A DNA stretch of 64,000 bases, taken from assembly GCF_036227105.1 (NCBI RefSeq), contig NZ_CP109434.1, forward strand, positions 7,722,501 to 7,786,500. Reading direction: 5' to 3'. The position numbers and the translations under genes are program-made. Every line of letters begins with the position of its first letter. The first letter of the stretch is position 1. The DNA comes from Amycolatopsis sp. NBC_01488 (GTDB lineage Bacteria; Actinomycetota; Actinomycetes; Mycobacteriales; Pseudonocardiaceae). A model generated the notes under the pieces. The model was not told the DNA's origin. It did no database searches and was given only the letters and a program-made list of their open reading frames with translations. Below are positions 42,137-52,114 of this stretch, piece after piece.

Positions 42137-44249
42137 CTAGGACCCCGCGAGGTGGGCGCGCAGCGGGGTGGACCACTTCTGCTGCGGCCCGCCGTTGACA
42201 CTCCAGATCTGCAGGGCGTTGCCGTTGGCGGTGCTGCCGAACTGGTCGTCGAGGACGTTCCCCGCACCGACGTTGACCAGGTACCCGTTCGGCTGGACGT
42301 CCCACTGCTGGGTCGACGAACCCGAGCACGGGTTCTTGATCACTCCGCTGCCCGGGGCGGTGGCGCCCGTGTCCAGGCATTTGCCCTGCGCCTGGAACGT
42401 GCCGTCCCCATTGGTGTTGAAGAACTGCGGAGCCGTCTGGTCGCAGTCCCAGAGGTGCACCGTCGCGTTGTCCGCCACGTCGCTGTCGACGCACTTGCCG
42501 CCGATCCCGACGAGCTGGCCACGCACCTGCGTCTGGGCGGCCAGGTGCCACTGCTGCATCGCGCCGCCGGAGCAGGTGTCGACCACCACGCCGGCGTGGA
42601 GGTCACCGGAAAGCGCGGCGAGGCAGAGGCCGGACACCGGGTTCACGAGCGCACCACCCGGCTGGGCCACCCACTGCTGGGTCGAAGCGCCGGAGCACGG
42701 CAGCTGCGGTACACCGATTCCCGGCGCGTCGACGCCGGTCTGCGGGTTGCCGCCGCTGTCGAGGCACTTCCCGTCGACGCGCAGGGTGCCGTCCCCGACG
42801 GACACCCACTGCTGCGCCGGCGAACGGTTGCAGTCGTACAGGAACACCGAATCCTGCGTCGGGTCGTTGCCCGGCACGTCGAGGCAGCGCCCGCCCGGGC
42901 CGGTCACCTCCCCCACCAGACCGCGCTGAGCCGGCAGCTGCCAGCCCTGCGTCGACCCGCTGCCGGCGGTGCAGTCCTGCAGCGAGAGGCTCGCCCGCGC
43001 GGACGGGCCCGACGCGGTCAAGCACCGCCCCGACGCCGCACCGATGAGCGAGCCGTCGTCGCGGGCCACCCACTGCTGGGCCAGCGAGCCGTCGCAGGGC
43101 CGCAGTCCGACCGGGGTACCGCCGTCGGTGCCACCGCCGGCGTCGACGCACCGGCCGGCCGGCCTGCTCGAGTCCATAGTGGACACCGGCGGAGCGGGTG
43201 GCCGGGGTGGCGGAGTCCCACATCTGCCCGGCGGGCAGCACGCCGAAGATCTGGTCCCCGGCGACGAGCTCGACGTCCCCGGCGGCGTTGAGCCGCGGCC
43301 GCAGGCCGGTGAGGGCGAGCGTGTAGGTGTACGACGCGGGTGCGTCGCGACCGGCCAGCACGAGCTGCTCGGTCAGCCCGGCCGGGGTCGCGGCGAGGCG
43401 GACGTCGACGCCGGGCAGGGTCCTCGCGTAGGTCACCTGGGTGCCCTCGGCCTCGCCCGCCACCGGCGCGGCGCCGTCGAGGCCGTACGCGAGGGCGTGG
43501 GTCGCGTCGAAGGCGAGCCGGGCGAGGGCCGGATCGTTCGCCGTGGTCGCGAAGTCGACGTCGGCACCGGGCGTCTTCGGGCGGAGTCTGCCCTGCTGGG
43601 GCGAGAGGGTCACGTCGATCGGCTGCCAGCTGCCGTCGCGCCGGTGGGCGAAGCGCTGATCGGGGAAGACCCGCAGCGTGCGGCTGCCGTCCGGGTTCTG
43701 GAAGGTCTGGGTGGTGGCGGTGCGGTCCTGCGGGCGCTCGGTGGCCTTCGGATCGATCGCCGGTCCGGTGAACTGCTGGCGCACGACGGGCTTCTCGTGC
43801 TGCGGCCCGGTGGTGCGCACTTGCACGGGCAGCACCGCCGTGGCATCCGGGACCGCGCCCGGCGGGCGAGGCTGGTCGCGGTTGCCCGCCGCGAGCTTCG
43901 CGTGGGAATCACCGTTCGCCGCGACGTCCGAGGCGGATCCGGACTGCTGGACCGGCGCGTCCGCCGACGCGCCGGCCGGCAGTCCCGCGCGCTGCGGTGC
44001 CGGCACCGGCGTCGTCACGACGGCGACGACGGCCAGGACCAGGAAAGAGCCGGCCGACACTCCAGTGCGCAGGACGAAGTCTTCGGTAACCCACCGCTTG
44101 CCCCCACTGTTCGGCGGACCGCCCGGTGCGGCCCACATGACAGACGGGAGAACAGGTCTCCCACGCGAGGCGGCGCCAGCAAGCCTTTCGAGCGACCTCG
44201 AATAGCCCGCCGAGACGCCTCCGCCGGACCTCGGGGCGTCACGGGTCAC
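42137..44249 (-). pseudogene. Large membrane-anchored protein with C-terminal ricin-type lectin repeats, frameshifted at a CCGG repeat
   Basis: Starting at about 44249 (GTG; start uncertain, ATG 44138 also possible), the first frame encodes a membrane segment (GVSAGSFLVLAVVAVVTTPV), a proline-rich stretch, then a domain seen at the front of large actinobacterial secreted or toxin-like proteins (FQNPDGSRTLRVFPDQRFAH, DVELVAGDQIFGVLPAGQMW). At about 43151-43164 the run (CCGG)3CC shifts the frame: HYGLEQAGRPVRRR is nonsense, while the adjacent frame gives AGRCVDAGGGTDGGTPVGLR and about 330 residues of ricin-B beta-trefoil repeats with many QQW motifs to 42137. Losing one CCGG unit would join both. 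Repaired length about 700 residues. Confidence 0.75.
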
Positions 44250-44436
44250 CGATCACCGGGATGCGGCGCGGATCCGATCGGACAGCCGCTCGATGCTCTG
44301 CCCCAAGGAAAGCCTCTCACCACCGGCACGCCACCCGATCCGGCGCGTTTCTCCACTCGATGGCGTGACCCCGCGAGTCGGAACGACAAAGCTGTGCCCG
44401 GGGTTCCGCAGAGTACGTCGCGTGAAGCACAACTCA

Positions 44437-44814
44437 ATGGACGACGCCGGGTGCTGCCTGCTCTCCGTGGCCTGGAACATCGCCCCGCCGGCCGCGGGGC
44501 TGCCGGATTCGAGGCGCGGTGCCCTGCGGTGCACGGTCGAGTCCGTGTGCCGGACCGCCGGGCACGGGGCGCGGGACTGGGCCGCGCGGAACGGGGCCGG
44601 CCGCGAAGCCGAGTACCGGCCCTTCCTGCAGCTTGCCGACGTAGCCTACGAGATCACCACGTTGCTGCTGCTCGTCGAGGACTTCCTGGTGCCGGACCTC
44701 GAGCGCGAACACCGGCGGTGGGCCGAGATCGAAGAGCTGGCGTCGCGGCTCACGGAGCTGGCCGACTGGACGTCGGCGTTCTTGAGCCGGTCAGGCTCGG
44801 CCTTACCCGCGTGA
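44437..44814 (+). CDS. Hypothetical protein, 125 residues
   Basis: Not recognised. Codon third positions are strongly G/C, supporting coding. The sequence ends in a helical, acidic segment (YRPFLQLADVAYEITTLLLL, LEREHRRWAEIEELASRLTE). Start could be ATG 44437 or GTG 44422; no strong ribosome-binding site. The 3' end overlaps the end of the convergent DUF574 methyltransferase gene by 12 bases. Confidence 0.45.
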   Translation: MDDAGCCLLSVAWNIAPPAAGLPDSRRGALRCTVESVCRTAGHGARDWAARNGAGREAEYRPFLQLADVAYEITTLLLLVEDFLVPDLEREHRRWAEIEELASRLTELADWTSAFLSRSGSALPA

Positions 44815-45621
44815 CGCCTGAGGTTTGACGCCCACCCCGGCGTAGAGGCCGTCCTCTTCGGGGTCGACGACGGGGGTGAGCCGGTCCGGCCGCCAGTTCG
44901 CCGAGGTGGTCAAACCCGGCTCGACGAGTTCGAAGCCGTCGAAGAGGGCGAGGACCTCGTCGCGCGAACGGGGGTAGATGTGGTCCTGGGTCGACCGCAT
45001 GGTCTCGGCGATCTTGGGGTCCCGCAGGACGGCGAAGTCGTTGGTCAGGTGGGTGAGCGCGAGGTGGCTGCCGGGGGCGAGCGCGTCCCGGTAGGCGCCG
45101 AAGACACTCCGCACGTCCGGCAGGTAGTGCCCCAGCGTGATGGCCAGCAGCCCGACCGGTTTCCCGAGGTCGAGCAGGTGCTCGACCGGCCCGGAACCCA
45201 GCACGGCTTCGGTGTTCGTGGCGTCGGCCTCGAGCGCCTCGGCGTTCGGGTTGTCCTTGAGCAGCATGAGGCTGTGCGCGACGGCCACCGGTTCGTAGTC
45301 GACGTAGACGACCTTGGCGTCGGGATCGACGCTCTGCGCGACTTCGTGGACGTTGCCGACGGTCGGGATGCCGGAGCCGAGGTCGAGGAACTGCCGGACG
45401 CCCTGCTCGAGCATGAACCGCACGACGCGCCGCAGGAACGCCCGGTTCCGCCTGGCCACCGTGGCGACCTGGGGCTGGATGGCTTCGAGCTTCTGGGCGA
45501 CGGCTCGATCGGCGGCGAGGTTGTGCGCCCCGCCGAGCAGGTAGTCGTAGATCCGGGCGACGCTGGGCCGCGAAATGTCGGCGCCGGGCGGGATCCAGTC
45601 CGCGCCTTCCTGGTCGGTCAT
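44803..45621 (-). CDS. SAM-dependent methyltransferase, DUF574 (Methyltransf_19) family
   Basis: 272 residues. Typical actinomycete DUF574 pattern: PSVARIYDYLLGGAHNLAAD, QFLDLGSGIPTVGNVHEVAQ (SAM loop), VVYVDYEPVAVAHSLMLLKD, LLAITLGHYLPD, HLTNDFAV. Members are numerous in Streptomyces and relatives, but methyl acceptors are unknown. Strong GAGGGGGAAG before ATG 45621. Stands alone. Confidence 0.93.
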   Translation of the reverse strand: MTDQEGADWIPPGADISRPSVARIYDYLLGGAHNLAADRAVAQKLEAIQPQVATVARRNRAFLRRVVRFMLEQGVRQFLDLGSGIPTVGNVHEVAQSVDPDAKVVYVDYEPVAVAHSLMLLKDNPNAEALEADATNTEAVLGSGPVEHLLDLGKPVGLLAITLGHYLPDVRSVFGAYRDALAPGSHLALTHLTNDFAVLRDPKIAETMRSTQDHIYPRSRDEVLALFDGFELVEPGLTTSANWRPDRLTPVVDPEEDGLYAGVGVKPQASRG

Positions 45622-45695
45622 CGCTTCCCCCTCGCATCGGCTCGACCCACCCTAGCGAGTCTCGGCGGGCGGTGGGCGCGACTCCGGCGGACCGG

Positions 45696-46934
45696 TCACC
45701 GACGCCCGGCCAGCATCGGGAGCGAGACGAAGTCCGCCAGGGCCTGCTGGCCCGCCGCGTTGGCGTGGATGCCGTCGCCGTTGTCGTAGGCCGGGAGGAT
45801 GCGGTTGGGCTTCAGCGGGTCCTTGAGCACCTGGTCGAAGTCCACCACGCCGGCACACGTGCCGCCGCACGAGTCCCAGCGGGAGACGAACAGCCCGATC
45901 TCGTGCCGGGCCAGGTTGGCCCGGTCGTCGTAGCCGGGGCGCGGCGTGCTCGGCGTGACGTAGACGGCGATCCCGGCCGCGCGCAGCCGCTGGAACACCG
46001 CACGGTAGCTGTCGAGGATCGTCGCGCCGTCGCAGCCGTAGGCGAGGTCGTTCGTGCCGTAGTAGTAGAGCACCGCCGTGACGCCGTGCAGCGCCAGGAC
46101 GTCGCGGTCGAGGCGGCTCGACGCGTCCAGGCCCGCCACCGACGGCGGCATCGCCGGGCACGACGGCGCACTCGTCGTGCCCGAGACGCCCGCGTTGGCC
46201 ACCGCCAGCTGGGCCGAAGGGGGCGCCTGGGCGACGATGCGCCGCGCCAGGTCGTCGGTCCAGCGCCGGTCGGCGCCGAGCTGGGTGCAGCCGGGGCCGC
46301 AGTTGGTGCTGCCGATGCCGTCGACGACCGAGCTGCCGAACGGGACGACCGTGCCCTTCAGCGCCGTGTTGTGCACGTCGACGGCGCTGACCACGTACGT
46401 CGAGCCGACGGTGGAAGTGAACGCGTCGCCCGAACCATCGGCCGTGTGGTCCCCCGAGCCGGCCGCCGTCAGGTAGTTGTCCCGCAGGCCCGCGCCGTGG
46501 CGGCCGGGCGTAGCCGTGCCCGCCACGAACATGCTCACCGCGAGGTTCGTGTCCGGGCGCGTCGTGAGCCGGGTTTCGTCGCTCCAGACGTCGCCACCCA
46601 CCGGGATCGTGACGGCGGGCCGGCCGGCGAAGGTCAGGTCGCGCACCCCCGAAACCGCGGCGCCGCTGGTGCTGAGCCCAGCGGTGGCGTGCCCGATGGT
46701 CAGCGGGCCGGTGCCGAAGGTGTTCTGGAGCCGGACGCGCACGGCGTCGCCGCCCTGGCTGAGGTGGGTGATCATGCGCAGCGACTGGCCGGACACGGGC
46801 GCGTCCGCGTGCCCGTCCTGCGACTGCGCCCACGACGTGAACCAGGCGTGGCCGGCCCCGTCCGCACTGGGCGCCGAGGCGACGACCACCGCGGAAATCG
46901 TGACCAGCAAGGCGATTCGGTGGGCTGCTCGCAC
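45696..46934 (-). CDS. Secreted SGNH/GDSL hydrolase
   Basis: 412 residues with a signal peptide (RIALLVTISAVVVASAPSAD). A beta-rich N-terminal half (VRVRLQNTFGTGPLTIGHAT) precedes the SGNH domain: nucleophile block FGSSVVDGIGS where GDS has become GSS but the Ser remains, the G-x-N-D block in YYYGTNDLAYG, and the C-terminal D-x-x-H as DGIHANAAG. Likely an extracellular esterase acting on acylated glycans, which would fit the neighbouring glycosidases. The start is GTG 46934 with GGGAGG upstream. Confidence 0.9.
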   Translation of the reverse strand: MRAAHRIALLVTISAVVVASAPSADGAGHAWFTSWAQSQDGHADAPVSGQSLRMITHLSQGGDAVRVRLQNTFGTGPLTIGHATAGLSTSGAAVSGVRDLTFAGRPAVTIPVGGDVWSDETRLTTRPDTNLAVSMFVAGTATPGRHGAGLRDNYLTAAGSGDHTADGSGDAFTSTVGSTYVVSAVDVHNTALKGTVVPFGSSVVDGIGSTNCGPGCTQLGADRRWTDDLARRIVAQAPPSAQLAVANAGVSGTTSAPSCPAMPPSVAGLDASSRLDRDVLALHGVTAVLYYYGTNDLAYGCDGATILDSYRAVFQRLRAAGIAVYVTPSTPRPGYDDRANLARHEIGLFVSRWDSCGGTCAGVVDFDQVLKDPLKPNRILPAYDNGDGIHANAAGQQALADFVSLPMLAGRR

Positions 46935-47055
46935 GGTGCCTCCCGGTCCACAAAGGACTTCGTGGCGACGTCGGCGTCACCACTCCCCCGCCCGATCGTA
47001 GGGAGCCGGTCACGAAAGCGGCAAGCAGCTTGTCCGATCTTGTCAGCGACCGGGT

Positions 47056-47886
47056 CTAGCCCTTGGCCAGCGCCTGGACGCGGCCGATCGGGCCGTTGTA
47101 GTAGTTCTGGTCCCCCGGCAGCCCGCCGCCGCGGGCGAACTGCCAGATGCTCTGCTTGTCCCAGCCCGCCGGGAGCTCGCCGATCTGCGGGGCGTAGCGC
47201 GCGAGCCACAGCGGGTCGGTGTTCCCGAACCGGCCGGTGTTGCCGGTGCACCGCTTCCACCAGCCCGTGCTCGTGTAGATCAGCGCGCTGCGCTGCACCT
47301 TCGCCAGGTACGTGCGCGTGAAGTCCGCGATCCACGCCGTCATGTCGGCCGGGCTCTTGCCGTAGCAGACGTCGCCGTACGGGTTGTATTCGATGTCCAG
47401 CGCGCCCGGCAGCGTCGTGCCGTCGGGGCGCCAGCCGCCGCCGTGGGCGATGAAGTACTCGGCCTGTTCGGCGCCGCCCGAGACGTCCGGGCGGGCGAAG
47501 TGGTACGCGCCGCGGATCAGGCCGGCGGTGTGCGCGCCGTCGTACTGCCCGCTGAACTGCGGGTTGACGAACCCGGTGCCCTCGGTCGCCTTGACGTAGG
47601 CGAACTTCGCGCCGGCGCCGGCCGCGGCGCCCCAGTCGACCGCGCCCTGGTGCCCGCTGACGTCATGGCCGAGCGTCTGGTCGGTCGTCTCGGCGCGGGC
47701 GGTGCCCTGGACGCCTTCGTGCACCGCGATCTGCGTGCCGGCGAAGTTCGTTTCGGCGAGCGAATAGTCGGGCGCGGCCTGCGCGGGCGTCGTGACGACC
47801 ACCGCAGCGAACACGGCCAGCGCGCAGGCTCCCGCGAACCGGGCCCGCCACCGCCGTTCGTCGTGTCCGGCAACGGTTCGGCTCAT
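47056..47886 (-). CDS. Secreted GH25 lysozyme (muramidase)
   Basis: 276 residues. Signal peptide (FAGACALAVFAAVVVTTPAQ, cleavage near AQAAP), a short linker, then the GH25 barrel: LGHDVSGHQGAVDWGAAAGA, FAYVKATEGTGFVNPQF, GAYHFARPD, catalytic D-x-E in ALDIEYNPYG, and YTSTGWW. Cleaves the beta-1,4 bond between MurNAc and GlcNAc. Start ATG 47886 follows GGAGCCCCC. It lies between the SGNH hydrolase and the radical SAM operon on the same strand, with gaps of about 90-120 bases; independent transcription is likely. Confidence 0.93.
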   Translation of the reverse strand: MSRTVAGHDERRWRARFAGACALAVFAAVVVTTPAQAAPDYSLAETNFAGTQIAVHEGVQGTARAETTDQTLGHDVSGHQGAVDWGAAAGAGAKFAYVKATEGTGFVNPQFSGQYDGAHTAGLIRGAYHFARPDVSGGAEQAEYFIAHGGGWRPDGTTLPGALDIEYNPYGDVCYGKSPADMTAWIADFTRTYLAKVQRSALIYTSTGWWKRCTGNTGRFGNTDPLWLARYAPQIGELPAGWDKQSIWQFARGGGLPGDQNYYNGPIGRVQALAKG

Positions 47887-47977
47887 GGGGGCTCCGATCT
47901 CGGTACGGGCACGTTCGCCGCCCATGCTGCCTGTCCCGGTCGCTCCCCGCGAGCGATGTGTCACTCGATGTGGTGAT

Positions 47978-49420
47978 CTATAGCTCCGTGGTGATGATCG
48001 CCTCGACCAGCACCTCCCCCGCCGGGGTGAGTGCGACAACGCCGGGCTGCAGCTCGACGAGCCCGCGCGCGGCCAGCGAGCGGAACTTGCCGAGCCACGG
48101 CTCCGCGAACAGCGAACGCCCCGGGAAGCGTACCGCGTGCACGGAATCCCGCAGGGGCTGCAACGTCGTCAGCGCCATCTTCACCGCCCGGGCCTCCTGG
48201 GCATCGGGGGTGAACCGCGTCGCCGAACCCAGTGGGATTCGGCCGTCCGAAACGGTTTCGGCGTACCGCCGGGAGTCGACGTCGGTGATCGCCTCGGACG
48301 CGCGGCAGCTCGAACTGCCGCCCAGGCCGATCGCGACTTCGGGCTCCTGCTTGTCCTGGTCGACCATGATGGCCTTCCACTTCTCGGGCCCGAGGCCGTC
48401 GCGTGCGAAGTACATCGTCGGGTGTTCGGTGTAGCCCGCGGCGCGCAGGCCGTCGGTGAGCAGCTCGCGCATCTGGTACTGCTCGCCGAGCGTCGGCCAG
48501 CGGTGGCCGTCGCGCACCAGCTTGTCCCGGTACGACGGCAGCTGCCACGCGGCGGGCTTCTCGCCGGTGACGCCCGTGCGCGTGTCGCTATAGGACGCCA
48601 GGTGCAGCTTCGTGCACACCACCGCCGTGACCTCGTTCTCCAGCACGACGTCGAGGTCGCGGCGGACGCTGTCCAGGGTCTGGTCGAGCAGGCCGTACAT
48701 CAGGTCGATGCTGACCCACTCGAAGCCCAGCGACGCCGCGTTGCGCACGAAGTCGACGCACATCTGCGACGTGTGCTCCCGGCCGCACAGCTGAAGGACG
48801 TGGTCGTCGAACGATTGGACGCCACTGGAGAGCTTGGTGCAGCCCAGATCCCGGAGCAGCTCGAGCTTCGACGGCGTGAACGTGCTCGGGTCGCCTTCGA
48901 ACCGGATCGTCGTGCTGTCGGTGAACCCGAAGTGCGAGCGGTAGAAGTCCAGCAGCCGGCGGATCTCCGGCTCGGGCAGCAGCGACGGTGTGCCACCGAA
49001 GACGTTGAACTCCCCCACTTCGGCCCCGGCCAGGTGCGGCACGGCGTCGAGCCACAGCCGCGCCTCGGCGATGTTGAGGTCGACCCAGTGCTTCGCCTTC
49101 TCGTACTGCACTTCGGGCTTGCCCTTGACGAGCACGACGGGGTACTGGCAGAACCGGCAGCGATAGGCGCAGGTCGGGATGTAGGACCAGAGGTGGATCG
49201 GGCCGGACGAAGCCAGCTGCGTGTCGAGGTCGCGCAGGAACTCCGACGGCGAGCCGGGCACGTTGCCCGGGAATACGTGCGCCCCGAACGGGTCCTCCTG
49301 CACGAAGTCGAGGAGGTGCCGGTTCGCCGGCGCCTCGAGGACGTCGAGCACCGCGGGCCGCGGCCACGCCGGGTCGAGCGCGTGCAGCGAGCCGATCGCC
49401 TCTTCGTAGGCGAGAGTCAT
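47978..49420 (-). CDS. HemN-like radical SAM protein
   Basis: 480 residues. [4Fe-4S] cysteines C84, C88 and C91 in IPTCAYRCRFCQYP, then FNVFGGTPSLLPEPEIRRLL (the GGTP SAM motif), TTIRFEGDPSTFTPSKLELL, and LSSGVQSFDDHVLQLCGREH, plus a C-terminal winged-helix-like HemN domain (KFRSLAARGLVELQPGVVAL). It resembles coproporphyrinogen dehydrogenase relatives, a group that also includes class C radical methylases and other radical enzymes, so HemN activity should not be assumed; no heme genes are nearby. Translation is coupled to the upstream GT4-GT2 gene: TGATG overlap. Confidence 0.88.
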   Translation of the reverse strand: MTLAYEEAIGSLHALDPAWPRPAVLDVLEAPANRHLLDFVQEDPFGAHVFPGNVPGSPSEFLRDLDTQLASSGPIHLWSYIPTCAYRCRFCQYPVVLVKGKPEVQYEKAKHWVDLNIAEARLWLDAVPHLAGAEVGEFNVFGGTPSLLPEPEIRRLLDFYRSHFGFTDSTTIRFEGDPSTFTPSKLELLRDLGCTKLSSGVQSFDDHVLQLCGREHTSQMCVDFVRNAASLGFEWVSIDLMYGLLDQTLDSVRRDLDVVLENEVTAVVCTKLHLASYSDTRTGVTGEKPAAWQLPSYRDKLVRDGHRWPTLGEQYQMRELLTDGLRAAGYTEHPTMYFARDGLGPEKWKAIMVDQDKQEPEVAIGLGGSSSCRASEAITDVDSRRYAETVSDGRIPLGSATRFTPDAQEARAVKMALTTLQPLRDSVHAVRFPGRSLFAEPWLGKFRSLAARGLVELQPGVVALTPAGEVLVEAIITTEL

Positions 49421-51999
49421 CAGAACACCCCTCCGTTGCCGAAGTAGTTGTGGGCCTCTCCGGATTCCCGGTCCTCGCAGTAGTAGTGGACGAACTCCGC
49501 GAAGCGCTCCGGCGGGATCTCCGCGAGGCACGGCGGGAGGGGCGGCGGGAAGCCGATGTCCTCGCCGACGTGCCGTCGGAGGCAGGCGAACAGCTCGTCG
49601 GCGAACTCGAAGTACAGCCGGTACGACGGCGTCTTGTACGCGTGGATCGGCGTGAAGTCGACGACACGCATCTCGTCGCGGATTTCGGCGATCCGCCGCG
49701 CGAGCCGGGAGGCCAGGTCGGCGCCGAAAAACGTGATGACCGCGTCGTCTTCGAGCAGCGTGGGCGTCAACAGCACCGGCAGGATCGTGTTCTTCGGCGT
49801 GAAGTCCTTGATCGAGAACTCCCACGCCTGCCGGGCCTCGGCCTCGGTCAGATCCGAAGCGGCAGCGGGCGCCGAAGGCCGGATGTCGCGCATGACGATG
49901 ATGCCGTCGGAGCCGTAGGCGCGGCCGGCGATGACCTCGTCGATGGCGTGGTCGACGCGGCGCGGGTTGATCTCGACGCGCGAGCGCGGCGCGTACGTGA
50001 TCGCGTCGCCGCCGCCGGCGACCTTGATCCCGAAGTCCCAGTCGTCGGAGAGGTGGCTGACGAACTTCCCGTCCTGCAGCTGGTAGAAGATTTCGATGCC
50101 GCCGGCGCGCTCGTACGCGTCACGCTCGACGGCGAAGCCCTTGCCGTCCGGGAACCCGCCGAACAGCGAGAACGTGACGGCACGGCACCGCAGCGTCCGC
50201 TGGATCGCGTCCCACAGCCGGGGACGGCCGGTGAAGTGGCCGGCGTCGTAGTAGTAGTCGCAGACGCCGATCGCGGCTTTGCTCTCCTCCATCGCGGTGA
50301 ACAGCTCGCTCAGCCAGTGCGGGTCGACGCGGCAGTCGGCGTCGGCCGACACGAGGTAGAACCGCTCCCCCGGGTCGGTGTCCGGCCGGTTCCGGCTGCG
50401 CGCCGCGGCGAAGTCCATCCCCGCCCGCCGCGCGCACGAGACGCCCTGCTCGACTTCGGCGATGACGTGCAGCGCGAGGTCCGGGTGCGACGCCGCGAAG
50501 GCGCGCGCGACGGCCACGGTGTCGTCGGTCGAGTTGTTGTCGACGAGCACGACTTCGTACCGGCTCTTGTCGAGCGGATCGTCGCCGTCACGCTGCTCGT
50601 GCAGCGTCCGCAGGACCTCCGGCAGGTTAGCGGCCTCGTTGAACACCGGCAGCACGACGGAAAGCCGGGTGGCCGCGCCCATCGGCGGTGGGTAGAGCCG
50701 GTCGACGAGGTCGTCGACGACCCGCGTGCCGAAGTGCGCCTGTCCGAGTTCGGAGTTCGCCCGCACCACGTCCGCTCGTGTCCCTTCGTCGGTGATCAGC
50801 TCGGCGACTTCGCGGGCGAACGCCGCGTCCGGCAGGTCGCGGGCCCGGAGGTCCAGCACGGGCGCCCGGAACCCCTTGCGGCCGTGGACGACGTCGTACA
50901 GCTCGTACCCGCTGGTGAGGTACGGCGTCCCGGACGCGATCGCCTCGCTGATCGGGTTGCCGTAGCTCTCGTAGTCGTAGGAGGTCAGGAAGGACACGAC
51001 CGTCGCGTGCGCGAGCAGGTCCCGCACCGAGTACCGGCCGGGCACGGCCGTGTCGTACGGCGTCAGCCAGCCGCCGAACACCACGCGGTCGCGGACGCCC
51101 AGCCGGTCCGCCAGATCCGTGAGGCGCACGTGCTCGGCGGGCGCTTCGCCGACGTCGCCCGCGACGAACAGCCAGGCGTCCGGCAGGAGCGCCAGGAGGT
51201 GGAGGTCCCGGTCGACGCGCTTCTGCGGGATGATCCGCGTGATCCGGGCGAGCAGCGGGACGCCGTCGGGAATGCCGTGGTCACGCCGGAAGCCCGCGTT
51301 GCGCTCGTCGATCCGCGCCGGCGCGATGGCGAACGCGTTCGGCAGGACGTCGATGTTCCGCAGGCCGGGCACCCACTCCAGGGTTTTGGCCAGCGCCTGG
51401 TCGTGGAGCGCGAAGTAGTGGATGTGCGGCGAGTTCCGCGGTGCGGGAACCCCGGGGTAGGGGAAGTGGCCGTACTTGGCGATGCCCGGCTCGCTCTGCC
51501 ACATGAGGTCGTGGTCGCGCCAGAACACGAACCGGCCCAGGCGGTGGCGGCTGCCGTAGCGGTCGATCGCGCGGTAGAGCGCTTCGGTGTAGGCGATGTT
51601 CTCGGGCAGGGTGCCGTTCTCGACCATCACCACCGTGACGCCGAGGCGTTCCCACGTCGCCACGATCTTCTCGGCCAGCTCGGAGGCGATCCGGTCGATC
51701 TCCGGACGCGGCGTCTCGTCGCCGTGCTGGACGACGTCGTGCAGCACGCGTTCGACGAATTCGCGGTCGTAGCCGCGGATCCCGTCGAGGCCTGCCACGC
51801 GGTCGAGCGTGACCCACTCCGGCAGCAGGGTGGCTTCGTCGCGGTAGGGCCGGAAGAACGCGCCCTTGTCGGCCTTGATGTCGTAGCCGAGGTCGAGGTG
51901 GACGCGGTGCCCGGCGAACCGGCGCGCCGTCTTGAGGAACTCGACGACGACGCCGGACAGCGCGGTGGCGTCGAAGGACACACCCCAGAGGACTGACAT
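49420..51999 (-). CDS. Two-domain glycosyltransferase (GT4-like plus GT2) with C-terminal extension
   Basis: 859 residues. Residues 1-430 are GT-B, GT4-like: an unusual start (MSVLWGVSFDATALSGVVVE), FVFWRDHDLMWQSEPGIAKY, LLARITRIIPQKRVDRDLHL, and the donor site ESYGNPISEAIASGTPYLTS. Residues about 440-690 are a GT2/GT-A domain: LSVVLPVFNEAANLPEVLRT, VVLVDNNSTDD, DXD-like SADADCRVD. The last 170 residues (LYFEFADELFACLRRHVGED) match no domain I know. Both catalytic centres look intact, so it could add two sugars in turn. Cytoplasmic, no membrane helix. Start ATG 51999 after GGAGTCC. First gene of a coupled pair with the radical SAM protein. Confidence 0.88.
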   Translation of the reverse strand: MSVLWGVSFDATALSGVVVEFLKTARRFAGHRVHLDLGYDIKADKGAFFRPYRDEATLLPEWVTLDRVAGLDGIRGYDREFVERVLHDVVQHGDETPRPEIDRIASELAEKIVATWERLGVTVVMVENGTLPENIAYTEALYRAIDRYGSRHRLGRFVFWRDHDLMWQSEPGIAKYGHFPYPGVPAPRNSPHIHYFALHDQALAKTLEWVPGLRNIDVLPNAFAIAPARIDERNAGFRRDHGIPDGVPLLARITRIIPQKRVDRDLHLLALLPDAWLFVAGDVGEAPAEHVRLTDLADRLGVRDRVVFGGWLTPYDTAVPGRYSVRDLLAHATVVSFLTSYDYESYGNPISEAIASGTPYLTSGYELYDVVHGRKGFRAPVLDLRARDLPDAAFAREVAELITDEGTRADVVRANSELGQAHFGTRVVDDLVDRLYPPPMGAATRLSVVLPVFNEAANLPEVLRTLHEQRDGDDPLDKSRYEVVLVDNNSTDDTVAVARAFAASHPDLALHVIAEVEQGVSCARRAGMDFAAARSRNRPDTDPGERFYLVSADADCRVDPHWLSELFTAMEESKAAIGVCDYYYDAGHFTGRPRLWDAIQRTLRCRAVTFSLFGGFPDGKGFAVERDAYERAGGIEIFYQLQDGKFVSHLSDDWDFGIKVAGGGDAITYAPRSRVEINPRRVDHAIDEVIAGRAYGSDGIIVMRDIRPSAPAAASDLTEAEARQAWEFSIKDFTPKNTILPVLLTPTLLEDDAVITFFGADLASRLARRIAEIRDEMRVVDFTPIHAYKTPSYRLYFEFADELFACLRRHVGEDIGFPPPLPPCLAEIPPERFAEFVHYYCEDRESGEAHNYFGNGGVF

Positions 52000-52114
52000 C
52001 GATGTCGGACTCCCGCCTCGGCTTCGCCGTCGTTCCCAGCGTAAGCCGCGGCGCGCCGGACGGCCGCGTGAGCGGCGCGGTGGGAGTGGTCGGCGCTGAG
52101 CCGATCGGCGGAAG

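Noticed and set aside
47978..49420. Annotating the radical SAM protein as coproporphyrinogen III dehydrogenase (hemN)
   Set aside because: The family is mixed in function and no heme genes are near; coupling with a glycosyltransferase speaks against it.
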